The notes: generated from the sequence alone by a model not told the origin. A DNA stretch of 11,692 nucleotides from Candidatus Pacebacteria bacterium UBA6188 (GCA_002422765.1 DITI01000057.1:15419-27110), one strand, 5' to 3'. Shown: positions 1-7,477, numbered from the stretch's first letter. A program made the numbers and translations.

Positions 1-231
1 GTCTGGCATTTTTTGACAAAGCCAGTGAAAAATCAACAGTAAAAGAGCCAAAACTGGCCAAGAAACTGTGTAAAAAATTGCTAAAGCCAAGGCTAAAATA
101 AATAGAAGAAAAAGAATGGACTTTTCTTGGCGACGACTAATAAGCTGATAAGACAAATAAAAGAAAAAAATCGGCAAACCAATAGTGGCTTCTAAACTTA
201 GAATGATGATTAAAAACAGAAACATTAACAT
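1..231 (-). CDS. mreD: MreD-like membrane protein, N-terminal part (cut by window edge)
   Basis: The frame is open from the ATG at 231-229 to the window edge, giving 77 codons. The start overlaps the mreC stop by one base (TAATG), the usual sign of translational coupling. A second in-frame ATG at 225-223 is possible. The peptide is strongly hydrophobic: one membrane segment at about residues 1-28, a short basic loop (SRRQEK), then a second segment at about 40-72. MreD is a small integral membrane partner of MreC in the elongasome, which directs peptidoglycan synthesis along the side wall. Sequence alone is weak evidence because MreD diverges fast. The call rests mainly on its position directly after mreC, its hydrophobic pattern and the coupled start. 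The C-terminal part is outside the window. Confidence 0.6.
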   Translation of the reverse strand, partial: MLMFLFLIIILSLEATIGLPIFFFYLSYQLISRRQEKSILFLLFILALALAIFYTVSWPVLALLLLIFHWLCQKMPD

Positions 232-992
232 TATTTAATTTCCACTAGGCTCACTTCATAAAAATTAACCAATTGCTCAATGATTGCAGTTTTGGTGGCT
301 AAAGCTTGGTTTTCTGTCAAAATTCTGGACACTCTACCCAGCAACAAGCCATCTTCAAGACCTAAAGCAGCAGCGGTAAAAACCAAATCACCCACCTCCA
401 ATGGCTCGTTAACACCTATCTCACTCAAAATGATTTCTCGACCATTACCTTTGACTAATCCTTTAGTGTCTTTGCTGGTTTTAACCAAGATTGAATTGTC
501 AAAGAGTTGATTTAAAAGTATCACGGTTGATTGTTTTTCCGCCACCCGACCAACTAAACCAAGCAAGGTACCCTTATACAAAACCGCTGAACTAGGTTTC
601 ACGCCAGCCTCAGCGCCTACCGCAACAAAGGTTTGCGCAAAAGAAATGATTGGCGCGGCAATACTTACCTGATCGTAACTACGATCGCTATTCTCCAAAA
701 TTCTACGCAATTCTTGATTTTCTTTTTCCAAAGCCTCTACTCTGCTAAAAACCACCGCAGCTTCACTGTAGCGATATTGCAAATCTTCCAAACTCGCAGT
801 TAGATTCCACATCAAGCCCAAGCGCTTCCAAGGGCTACTTAATTTACTTAAAATTCTAAAATTTTGTTGTTTCCACTGGTTAGCTAAATGACTTGGCCAA
901 GTCAAATTTAACAAATTCAAGAATTGTAAAAAAAACAATAATAAAACAAAGAAAAAAGCCAGCAAATATTGCTTGTTTTTATCATTTAACAT
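231..992 (-). CDS. mreC: Rod shape-determining protein MreC
   Basis: This 253-aa protein has the MreC architecture: a short cytoplasmic N-terminus, one membrane helix at about residues 9-29, a coiled-coil-like stretch at about 61-103 (VEALEKENQELRRILE) and an extracytoplasmic beta domain at about 108-253. The beta domain carries family-like motifs: GLVGRV at about 145-150, TKGLVKGNG at about 176-184, and VGDLVFTAAALGLEDGLLLGRV ending at about 221, which matches the usual 'GD-V-TSG-GG-FP-G-VG-V' pattern. MreC scaffolds the elongasome, linking MreB inside the cell to MreD and the peptidoglycan synthases. The start overlaps the end of the upstream gene by 7 nt (986-992) and the stop overlaps mreD by one base, so the three are almost certainly co-transcribed and translationally coupled. 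Length is slightly below the usual 270-300 aa. Confidence 0.9.
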   Translation of the reverse strand: MLNDKNKQYLLAFFFVLLLFFLQFLNLLNLTWPSHLANQWKQQNFRILSKLSSPWKRLGLMWNLTASLEDLQYRYSEAAVVFSRVEALEKENQELRRILENSDRSYDQVSIAAPIISFAQTFVAVGAEAGVKPSSAVLYKGTLLGLVGRVAEKQSTVILLNQLFDNSILVKTSKDTKGLVKGNGREIILSEIGVNEPLEVGDLVFTAAALGLEDGLLLGRVSRILTENQALATKTAIIEQLVNFYEVSLVEIK

Positions 993-1627
993 AATTTATC
1001 GATTTCAATTACTTCCAAATTAAACTGCTTCGCCAAATCAGTAATTTCAACCTGCTCTGAAAAATTATTTCTAAAAACATAAAAACAATCTGGTTGTTCA
1101 AAGGCAAACTTAAGTTTTGTTTTTTTCCAAAAATTTTGACTGGCTATGAATAAATTACGCAAAGAAACTTTCTCGTAGCTCAATAATTTATCTTGGTTAA
1201 AACAACTCAATTCAGCACAGTCGCGAAATAAATTGATCATAAATTTAACTTTAGAAAAGTTGCGTTTTTGCATGAGATAAAAATTATAAAAAAAATGGCG
1301 ATCCACAAAAGAAACTTGCTTTAAAAATGGGGCGAGATCTTGCATAACTTTTTTTTCCAACTCACTGCTTTCTGGAGCCACCAAAAAAACCAAGCCATAA
1401 CGCTCTAGATCAAAAGACTTGAGATTTTTATTTAATAACTTGGCAAAAAGAATTTCATCTGCCAATAAATTTTCTTGACAAATGTGTTCATTGCTAAGTT
1501 TTTTGAGTAAAGTGAGGTTGGTGAAATCAAGAGCAGCTAGGTTTTGAACATCTTTGGCTAAATAGAAAGATAAGCCGCTACTGCTCTGGTCAACCAAAAG
1601 GAGATGTTGGTAAGCAAAAAAATTCAT
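986..1627 (-). CDS. Degenerate MreB/actin-like (ASKHA-fold) protein in the mreB slot
   Basis: This 213-aa protein would be called hypothetical by simple search, but it occupies the usual mreB position and overlaps mreC. Reading it against MreB shows a collinear skeleton. Residues 9-22 (LLLVDQSSSGLSFY) match the phosphate-1 hairpin IGIDLGTANTLVY, keeping Asp13 but losing the Gly-Thr. Residues 79-118 (VAPESSELEKKVMQD, then VSFVDRHFFYNFYL) match the MreB stretch with PSG-TEVEKRAV-DA and LIEEPMAAAIGAGL. Residues 127-156 (FMINLFRDCAELSCF) fall where VVDIGGGTTEVAVI would be. Residues 181-210 (LAKQFNLEVIEID) fall where MreB has LSEETGIPVHVAED. The glycines and acids that bind ATP are gone in every motif, and at 213 aa against about 340 the protein lacks room for the IB and IIB subdomains. 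Inference: a nucleotide-independent pseudo-MreB. The alternative is an unrelated alpha/beta protein. It is Lys/Phe/Leu rich with no membrane helix. Confidence 0.55.
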   Translation of the reverse strand: MNFFAYQHLLLVDQSSSGLSFYLAKDVQNLAALDFTNLTLLKKLSNEHICQENLLADEILFAKLLNKNLKSFDLERYGLVFLVAPESSELEKKVMQDLAPFLKQVSFVDRHFFYNFYLMQKRNFSKVKFMINLFRDCAELSCFNQDKLLSYEKVSLRNLFIASQNFWKKTKLKFAFEQPDCFYVFRNNFSEQVEITDLAKQFNLEVIEIDKLC

Positions 1628-1632
1628 GGGAT

Positions 1633-1650
1633 TAGACTTGCCTCAGTCTA
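1633..1650 (-). promoter_or_regulatory. Small hairpin with purine loop before the MreB-like start codon
   Basis: On the minus strand, TAGACT and AGTCTA form a perfect 6-bp stem around the loop GAGGCA. It lies 5 nt before the ATG at 1627-1625. The GAGG in the loop is the only Shine-Dalgarno-like sequence before this gene, although at 13 nt from the ATG it is rather far. No T tract follows, so this is not a terminator. It may modulate initiation, or be chance. Confidence 0.3.
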
Positions 1651-1659
1651 GCGCACTCA

Positions 1660-2829
1660 CTAGCCATTAAGCAAGGTGGCTGCTTGGCGCCAAAGGTTTT
1701 GACTGATCAAGCTCTCAGCTTGCTTAACCTTGGCTAAAGTTGCCTCATCGGCCCCTTCTTTCATTTTACTCAAGCGCTCACCCATCATTTCAGATTTGAG
1801 CTCCAAAGCTTTTTCGTACAGAACTTCGTCTAGATCTGGAACAATTTTTTCCAAATACACAATCAGGTCTTCTTTCTTCTGATTTTCATCACTGCTAGAG
1901 TCCAAAATTTCGCGAGCCTTGGCGTACTCCTCACTGGTCAGAAGCAATTCCAAATCATGAACAATGAAGTCATCCCAGATCATGCTTTCTAATTCATCTA
2001 AAAATTGGTTTTTTTCTTCATTGCTGATATCAGCCAAACCAAGCATTTCAAAAATATTTTGTGCACGAAGCTCTTCTGATTCTTCAGTGCTTGCTGAAGA
2101 TGGTTCCTTGGTGGCAGGCGCTGCGTCTAAAGCTTCGCTCTCTACCAAGTCGTCCTTTTCGTCTTCAACTTGATCCGTGCTCAAATTGGGAACACGATTT
2201 TTTCTAAAATCATCTGGAATATCATCAACTGGTTCATCAGCAGCAATTGCGTCGACTGACTTTGGCACTGGTGCTGGATCAATAGGAGTGATGACTTCAG
2301 AATCACCTGCTTCAGATTTGGCAGCTTTGATCTTGGCTGATTCTTCATCAATTTTCTTTTCTAAATCATCTAGAAAAGCATCGAAATCAAACTTTTCCTC
2401 TTCACTGTCAGGATTAGTTTCAGTTTTGGCCGACGTCAAGTCTAAGGCTGGCTCTGGCTCTGAAGCCATAGTCGGCTCTGAAGTTGGTGCTGGCTCTAAA
2501 CTAGTTATGACTTGGCTAGATTCAGCTGGCTCGGCATCTTCAACACTGGGAGCAACAACCTGACTCTCTAAATTTTTGGACAACTCATCTAATTCAGCTA
2601 GTAAACGATCAATTTCAGCAGCGTTATTTTTGGTATTTTCCTCAACTTTCTGCATCGTTTGTTGCACTGCTTGGTTGAGCTGATCGTTCTGACTGGGAAC
2701 AGCATCAACAGCAGGCATAACTGGAACAGTGGTGTTTGGAGTCGACTGAGCTGACTGAGTCGGCATATCACTCAAGACTGGAGGAGGAGTCTGACTTTGA
2801 CTAACAAAGTCATCTTGTATCTGAATCAT
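1660..2829 (-). CDS. Acidic, largely disordered protein with helical C-terminal domain (DUF5663-like), first gene of mre operon
   Basis: This 389-aa protein falls into two parts. Residues 1 to about 255 are low-complexity, rich in Pro, Ser, Thr, Glu, Asp and Ala, with repeated Ser-Glu-Pro and Glu-Pro units at about 110-130 and a short helical stretch at about 50-90 (AEIDRLLAELDELSKNLE). Residues from about 257 on are alpha-helical and look folded: IFEMLGLADISNEEKNQFLD, then IVYLEKIVPDLDEVL, ending in a TPR-like helix (SLISQNLWRQAATLL). The C-terminal pattern resembles the CPR-typical DUF5663 domain as I remember it; this needs a profile search. No signal peptide or membrane helix is visible, so it is probably cytoplasmic. 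It sits 32 nt before the MreB-like gene on the same strand and is the likely first gene of the operon. Function unknown; a flexible scaffold or adaptor for the shape machinery is a guess. Confidence 0.75.
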   Translation of the reverse strand: MIQIQDDFVSQSQTPPPVLSDMPTQSAQSTPNTTVPVMPAVDAVPSQNDQLNQAVQQTMQKVEENTKNNAAEIDRLLAELDELSKNLESQVVAPSVEDAEPAESSQVITSLEPAPTSEPTMASEPEPALDLTSAKTETNPDSEEEKFDFDAFLDDLEKKIDEESAKIKAAKSEAGDSEVITPIDPAPVPKSVDAIAADEPVDDIPDDFRKNRVPNLSTDQVEDEKDDLVESEALDAAPATKEPSSASTEESEELRAQNIFEMLGLADISNEEKNQFLDELESMIWDDFIVHDLELLLTSEEYAKAREILDSSSDENQKKEDLIVYLEKIVPDLDEVLYEKALELKSEMMGERLSKMKEGADEATLAKVKQAESLISQNLWRQAATLLNG

Positions 2830-2836
2830 AGGCAGG

Positions 2837-2865
2837 TTTCCATCTAATATAGATTACTGTACAAT
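2837..2865 (+). promoter_or_regulatory. Candidate promoter for the ligase/TPR gene
   Basis: TTTCCA at 2837-2842 (4 of 6 to TTGACA) and TACAAT at 2860-2865 (5 of 6 to TATAAT) are 17 nt apart. The predicted start near 2872 gives a leader of about 35 nt before the ATG at 2907. It overlaps the candidate leftward -10 at 2846-2851. Confidence 0.4.
2846..2851 (-). promoter_or_regulatory. Candidate -10 box for the acidic protein/mre operon
   Basis: TATATT on the minus strand lies 16 nt before the ATG at 2829. No good -35 is seen at 16-18 nt. The 77-bp gap at 2830-2906 is the only place in the window from which the mre operon could be transcribed, so a promoter here is expected. Confidence 0.3.
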
Positions 2866-2906
2866 TCCAATTTAGCACAAGCAAAATAAAAAAATAAGTA
2901 TTGGTT

Positions 2907-5012
2907 ATGTTTACTAATCGTCAAAAACTCGCCCATTTCCTCCAACAAACAATTTTTATCATCTTTAATCTTTTATTTTTCATGACTCCATTCATCTTTA
3001 CCTGGATGAACCAAGAGTTATTTGAGTTTAGCAAGATGCTCTTTGTTTATGCTTTCACAATCATCATTCTGGGCCTATGGCTCCTGCGAATGGCGGTAGA
3101 AAAAAAACTAATTCTCAAAAACAGTCCTTTGGATTATTTTCTCCTCGCTTTTATCTTATCTCAGGTCATTTCGACAGTTTTTTCGCTACATCCTCGCACT
3201 TCTTGGTTTGGCTACTACACCCGCTTTAATGGCGGATTGCTTTCAACTCTGAGCTACATTGCTTTGTTCTACGCCATGATTGCTAATTTGAAAAAAAGCC
3301 AAGTTCAGGCTATTATCAGTAGCTTATTGCTCTCCATGTTGCTAGTTAGCCTCTATGCTATTCCTGAGCATTTTGGTCATTCTCCCAGCTGCTGGCTAAT
3401 TACTCAAAAATTTGATGTTGCCTGTTGGGTTCAAGATGTACAAAATCGCGTTTTTGCCACTTTTGGCCAACCAAATTGGCTGGCCACTTTCTTGATTGCC
3501 TTAATTCCCCTCAACATTGACTACTTGATTCGAGAAAAAAAATGGTGGAATCGTCTTTACTTGCTTACAATTTTACTTAGTTCAACTAGTGCGCGTCTTT
3601 TCAGTAAATCTAGATCAGGACTTTTAGGCTTGCTTTTGGGTCTCGCTTTTTATGGCTTAGCTAAGGTTTGGCAAAACAAAAATAACAAGTGGCTACAAAT
3701 CAAAAAATTAAGCGTGATAGCTAGTCTGCTTGCAACTTTGGTTTTATTAATTGGCACCCCCTATACTCCAAGTCTAAACGATCTGCTCAGTGGCAAAAAT
3801 ATAAATCAAGCTACAGCAATTGAAGAAGCAACAATCCAAGTAGGCGGCACTCCTTCAGAAGAAATTAGGAAAATTGTCTGGCAGGGCGCCGTCAAAGTTT
3901 GGCAACGTTATCCTATTTTTGGTTCTGGAGTGGAAACTTTTGCTTACAGTTATTACTTGGATCGGCCAGTAGCTCACAACCTTGTTTCTGAGTGGGATTT
4001 TCTTTACAACAAAGCCCACAATGAACTACTCAATTTATTGGCCAACACCGGCCTATTTGGTTTACTGAGCTATCTGGCTTTGCTGGGAGCAGCTTTCTAC
4101 TTTGGCAGAAAATCAGTCGCCATCTTGGCTGGTCTTTTAGCGATGTTTGTCGCCAATTTTTTCGGTTTTTCTACGGTGATGAGTAATTTGTTGTTATTTG
4201 GCTTCTTTGCCATAATTGTTTTACAAAAAAATGATCAGCAAACTAAAAATATTGTCAAAAATACTGATTTAAAAAAGATTGACTCAAAAGAAAATATAGA
4301 TAGTAAAGAATATTATATTTACTCTATAATTGTGTTTATTAGTATCTTCTTTTTGGCTAAAGTTTACGCTATTTGGCAAGCCGATTATCTCTTTACCAAA
4401 GGTCAAAATGCCTTCACTCAAGGCAATTACCAAGTCGGATTACCACTGATCCAAGAAGCGATTAATAAGTCACCCAAGGAGGCTTTCTTTTATGACGAAT
4501 TAGCTGACAACTACGCTCAACTCAGCATCGCCTATGCCAACGAAAAACAAAGCACTGCTAGCTCTCAATTAGCTCAAAGCGCCATCGAAAGCAACCGTCG
4601 AGCCATTGAATTGAATGAGGCTCACTTGAATTTTTACAAAAGCCAAGCTCGACTCTATATTCGCCTTGGCCAGCTTGACCAAAGACTCTATTCTTATGCC
4701 AAGCAAGCTCTAGAAAAGGCCATTAGCCTCTCGCCTACTGACGCCAAGCTTTACTACAACTTGGCTTTAGTCTTGGAAATTATGGGTTCAAGCGACGAAG
4801 CCTTGGAGAAAATGGAATACGCCGTGCAAATCAAGAGCAACTACCTGCAAGCTCGGGGCGAACTGGCGAGAATGTATTTTAGCAAAAGCGAGCTGGAATC
4901 GGCTCGTGAACAATACGTATACAGTTTAGAAAAAATTGCCCCAAATGATGAGTTGGTCAAAGAAAAACTTAAAATTGTTGAAGCTAGTCTGAGCGCCAAA
5001 ACTAAAAAATGA
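2907..5012 (+). CDS. O-antigen ligase/polymerase family membrane protein with C-terminal TPR array
   Basis: This 701-aa protein has about 12 hydrophobic segments between residues 10 and 440, a Lys/Asp-rich linker at about 441-468, one more membrane helix at about 470-487, and TPR-type helical repeats from about 489 to 690. The Wzy_C/WaaL hallmarks are present: ATFGQPNWLATFL at 184-196, SKSRSGLLGL at 233-242 with the key Arg236, the periplasmic-loop motif RYPIFGSG at 334-341, and AHNELLNLLANTGLFG at 370-385 with the candidate catalytic His371. This family joins undecaprenyl-linked glycans to an acceptor (lipid, protein or growing polymer) on the outer face of the membrane. The TPRs, after the last helix, may recruit the acceptor or partners. 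I prefer the ATG at 2907 to the in-frame TTG at 2901, as no ribosome-binding site favours the latter. The gene ends one base before the next start, indicating an operon. Confidence 0.88.
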   Translation: MFTNRQKLAHFLQQTIFIIFNLLFFMTPFIFTWMNQELFEFSKMLFVYAFTIIILGLWLLRMAVEKKLILKNSPLDYFLLAFILSQVISTVFSLHPRTSWFGYYTRFNGGLLSTLSYIALFYAMIANLKKSQVQAIISSLLLSMLLVSLYAIPEHFGHSPSCWLITQKFDVACWVQDVQNRVFATFGQPNWLATFLIALIPLNIDYLIREKKWWNRLYLLTILLSSTSARLFSKSRSGLLGLLLGLAFYGLAKVWQNKNNKWLQIKKLSVIASLLATLVLLIGTPYTPSLNDLLSGKNINQATAIEEATIQVGGTPSEEIRKIVWQGAVKVWQRYPIFGSGVETFAYSYYLDRPVAHNLVSEWDFLYNKAHNELLNLLANTGLFGLLSYLALLGAAFYFGRKSVAILAGLLAMFVANFFGFSTVMSNLLLFGFFAIIVLQKNDQQTKNIVKNTDLKKIDSKENIDSKEYYIYSIIVFISIFFLAKVYAIWQADYLFTKGQNAFTQGNYQVGLPLIQEAINKSPKEAFFYDELADNYAQLSIAYANEKQSTASSQLAQSAIESNRRAIELNEAHLNFYKSQARLYIRLGQLDQRLYSYAKQALEKAISLSPTDAKLYYNLALVLEIMGSSDEALEKMEYAVQIKSNYLQARGELARMYFSKSELESAREQYVYSLEKIAPNDELVKEKLKIVEASLSAKTKK

Positions 5013-5013
5013 A

Positions 5014-5835
5014 ATGCAAAAAAATTTCTTGAGTGGTGATGGTGTAAAAATTAATTACGAAGTTTCTGGACCAAAAAGGGCCAAAAGAAGTCTCGTTTTT
5101 ATTCATGGTTTGGGCGGTTGTCTAAAAGCTTTTGAACCAATTTTGCCTGCTTTGGAAAAATACCGTTACAAAATCATCAACATCGACCTGCGCTCTCACG
5201 GACAATCAACAAGACCTCCCCACAGTTTTCAATATCAGATTGATTATTTTATCCAAGATATTATCGGTGTTTTGCAACAAGAAAAAGCCAAGGAAGTCAC
5301 TCTAGTTGGTCATTGTTTTGGAGGAATTCTCGCTTTGCTTTTGAGCAGTCGACAGCCAGAGTTAATAAAATCACTCGTTTTAATCAACTCTTCTTACAAG
5401 GCACCCAACTTCTCTAGCTTGGTTTATAACTATTTTCCTCTCAAAGGAATCATTTTCTTCTTGTTAAAATTTTTCCCCAACATTTACATTAAAAGGTACC
5501 CCGCCTATGAGAAATACGAACGAAGTGGTGATTTCAATGTTATGAGAATTGGTTCTGATATTCTCCACACCTCACCTAGAAGTTACCTTTACCTTACTAG
5601 AGAAATTGCCAATTTAGATTTCGATCGAGAATTAAGCAAAATCAAACAAAATGTGCTTTTGATTCACGGTGATCGCGACCATATTTTTAATTTACAAAGT
5701 ACTTTTGAGCTCAAAAATAAACTTAAAAATTCTAAGCTGGAAGTTATTGAGGGCGCCAATCACCTCATCGTACTCGGCCAAAGACAAAAACTCTTGCAAA
5801 TTATTGAAGAAAATATCAAGCAAAAATTCATCTAA
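5014..5835 (+). CDS. Alpha/beta hydrolase with cysteine nucleophile
   Basis: This 273-aa protein has the alpha/beta-hydrolase fold in standard order: oxyanion motif HGLGG at 31-35, DLRSHGQS at 58-65, nucleophile elbow GHCFGG at 99-104, acid-loop motif HGDRDHIF at 218-225 (candidate Asp222), and the catalytic His250 in GANH. A cap region lies at about 130-195. The nucleophile position is Cys101 (TGT) where most relatives have Ser, giving a Cys-Asp-His triad as in dienelactone hydrolase and PHA synthase. Cofactor-free ester, thioester or lactone hydrolysis or acyl transfer is plausible; the substrate cannot be told. No signal peptide or membrane anchor is evident, so it is probably cytoplasmic. 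It starts two bases after the TGA of the ligase/TPR gene, so the pair should be co-transcribed. Confidence 0.85.
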   Translation: MQKNFLSGDGVKINYEVSGPKRAKRSLVFIHGLGGCLKAFEPILPALEKYRYKIINIDLRSHGQSTRPPHSFQYQIDYFIQDIIGVLQQEKAKEVTLVGHCFGGILALLLSSRQPELIKSLVLINSSYKAPNFSSLVYNYFPLKGIIFFLLKFFPNIYIKRYPAYEKYERSGDFNVMRIGSDILHTSPRSYLYLTREIANLDFDRELSKIKQNVLLIHGDRDHIFNLQSTFELKNKLKNSKLEVIEGANHLIVLGQRQKLLQIIEENIKQKFI

Positions 5836-5848
5836 AGGGCTTTTGATA

Positions 5849-5854
5849 TATAAT
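5849..5854 (+). promoter_or_regulatory. TATAAT box directly before def (probable leaderless start)
   Basis: A perfect TATAAT ends 7 nt before the def ATG at 5862, so transcription would begin at or next to the A of the start codon. An upstream TG at 5844-5845 could act as an extended -10. The -35 region is poor (TTCATC at 5827-5832, 16-nt spacer). No Shine-Dalgarno is present. Confidence 0.55.
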
Positions 5855-5861
5855 AGACTCA

Positions 5862-6464
5862 ATGAAAATTGTGATTGCTCCCCACAAAGTTCTCCGCCAA
5901 AAGGCCAAAGAGGTCGAGGTTTTTGATAAAAAATTCTTTACTTTCGCCAAAGAACTAGCCAAAACTTTGCTGGAAAAAGAAAATCCTCGTGGTGTTGGAC
6001 TCGCTGCTCCTCAAGTCAATAAGTCTTGGCGCGTCTTTGTGGCAGTCTTGGGAGAAAAAAACCAAGAAAGCGAAAGGCCTGAGTTAGAGTTCTTCATCAA
6101 TCCTCGCCTTACCAAGTTTAGTCCAAGACAAATTCTTGGTGCTATGGACGGCTCAGAGCGTTTTGAAGGTTGTCTGTCTATCCCTCTTTTTTATGGACCA
6201 GTGCCTAGATATGAATGGGTGGAAGTAGAATACCAAAGCTTGGATTTGCGAGAACTGCAAAAAAAAGGTCAAGCTCAAATCCTAAATAAAATGGCTCGTT
6301 TTGCTGATTTTGATGCCAGAATCGTCCAGCACGAATATGATCATTTGGAAGGTATTTTGTTTACTGATTACACTTTGAAAAACAATTTGCCTATCTACGT
6401 CACCGATCAAAAAGGTCAGTGGGTAGAAGTGGAAAACAAAAAAGAAGTTTTACAAGCTTTATAA
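5862..6464 (+). CDS. def: Peptide deformylase
   Basis: This 200-aa enzyme removes the formyl group from the N-terminal Met of new proteins at the ribosome exit. All three family motifs are intact: motif 1 GVGLAAPQ at 44-51, motif 2 EGCLS at 102-106 with metal ligand Cys104, and motif 3 HEYDH at 157-161 with the two His ligands and catalytic Glu158. Length is a little above the usual 165-190 aa because of an insert between motifs 1 and 2 (about 64-98, GEKNQESERPEL) and another between motifs 2 and 3 (about 128-150). It is followed after 12 nt by fmt, the classical def-fmt pairing: one enzyme adds the formyl group to initiator Met-tRNA, the other removes it from the product. The start is fixed by the MKIVIAPHKVLR opening, typical of the family. 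Confidence 0.96.
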   Translation: MKIVIAPHKVLRQKAKEVEVFDKKFFTFAKELAKTLLEKENPRGVGLAAPQVNKSWRVFVAVLGEKNQESERPELEFFINPRLTKFSPRQILGAMDGSERFEGCLSIPLFYGPVPRYEWVEVEYQSLDLRELQKKGQAQILNKMARFADFDARIVQHEYDHLEGILFTDYTLKNNLPIYVTDQKGQWVEVENKKEVLQAL

Positions 6465-6476
6465 ACTAAATAAGCA

Positions 6477-7466
6477 ATGAAATATAAAATTGCCCTAGCT
6501 GGCTCCACTGATCACACCGTGCAGATGGCTGAAGTTTTGGCTAGGGATTCACGTTTTGACATTATTTTTACTCTCTCCCCCGCTCCCAAAGCCAGCGGTC
6601 GAGAGCAGATTGTAAGCAAGAATCCTCTTCACCAATGGTCTCTGGAGCAAAAAATACCAAGCCTTTTGCTTGAAAAAAAAATTAACAAAGATCTGCAAGA
6701 TCTCATCACCACAAAAGATAAAAAAATCGATTTCTTGCTAGTGGTTGATTTTGGCTATTTAGTTCCCAAATGGCTATTGGATTGGCCTCAAATTGCTCCG
6801 CTCAACATTCATCCATCTTTATTGCCCAAGTGGCGCGGCAGTTCTCCTGGTCAATTTGCCCTACTAATGCAAGATCTAGAAGCAGATGTCCACCACTCAG
6901 CCGTCACCTTGATGGTGATGAATGAAGGTTTGGATCAGGGACCCATCATTGCTCAATTGCCTCTGCAAATTTCAACAAATTGGACTCAAAAAGAATATTA
7001 TTACGAGGCTTTTGCGCTGATCTCAACACAACTAGGCGACCTCATCAGTAATTTTGCTCAAGGTAAAATTAAGGCTCAAGCTCAACCCTTGGAAAGTCCA
7101 ACTATTATTGCTCGTCGCTTAAACAAAGATGATAGCTTCATTGCTTGGACAGATCTACAAGCATTAATGAGCGCTGGATCTGAAAAAATCAAAGCGCAAG
7201 TGGATCACTCCACTCTCCTTTATGATTTGCTAAGCAATGAAGAAATTTGCCCCAATCGTCTAAATCAAGTTAGATTATTGGTTAATGCTAGTAAAGCCTT
7301 GGATCCTTGGCCTATGCTATGGACCATCGTTCCAACTACTAAGGGTGAAAAAAGAATGAAAATCTTGGCTAGTCAAATTCAAGGTGAACAACTAATTTTA
7401 AATAGAGTGCAAATCGAAGGCAAAAACCCCTGCTCTTTTAACGAGTGTAAGAACTTTATTTTCTGA
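6477..7466 (+). CDS. fmt: Methionyl-tRNA formyltransferase
   Basis: This 329-aa enzyme transfers a formyl group from 10-formyl-tetrahydrofolate to initiator Met-tRNA. The N-terminal Rossmann-like domain (about 1-195) carries the formyltransferase signature LNIHPSLLPKWRG at 109-121, with catalytic Asn110 and His112, and Asp153 in NEGLDQGPI. The C-terminal OB-like domain (about 210-329) is less conserved, with the ARRLNKDDSFI motif at about 212-222 that often opens it. The early loop, normally GTPEFA, reads GSTDHT here, a modest variation. Length is normal (about 310-320 aa). It lies 12 nt after def with no Shine-Dalgarno between. The gene ends in TGA, 11 nt from the stop of the convergent rpmB. 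Confidence 0.95.
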   Translation: MKYKIALAGSTDHTVQMAEVLARDSRFDIIFTLSPAPKASGREQIVSKNPLHQWSLEQKIPSLLLEKKINKDLQDLITTKDKKIDFLLVVDFGYLVPKWLLDWPQIAPLNIHPSLLPKWRGSSPGQFALLMQDLEADVHHSAVTLMVMNEGLDQGPIIAQLPLQISTNWTQKEYYYEAFALISTQLGDLISNFAQGKIKAQAQPLESPTIIARRLNKDDSFIAWTDLQALMSAGSEKIKAQVDHSTLLYDLLSNEEICPNRLNQVRLLVNASKALDPWPMLWTIVPTTKGEKRMKILASQIQGEQLILNRVQIEGKNPCSFNECKNFIF

Positions 7467-7477
7467 AATCTGAAAAA

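Noticed and set aside
2177..2563. Open frame of 128 codons on the plus strand
   Set aside because: It lies wholly antisense to the acidic protein and is a Ser/Ala/Gly-rich mirror of its low-complexity codons.
2901..2906. TTG start six bases upstream of the ligase/TPR ATG
   Set aside because: It adds only two residues (fMet-Val) with no ribosome-binding site in its favour; the ATG at 2907 is simpler.
5669..5926. Open frame of 85 codons on the plus strand
   Set aside because: It overlaps the hydrolase C-terminus and the start of def in another frame; both of those are well supported.
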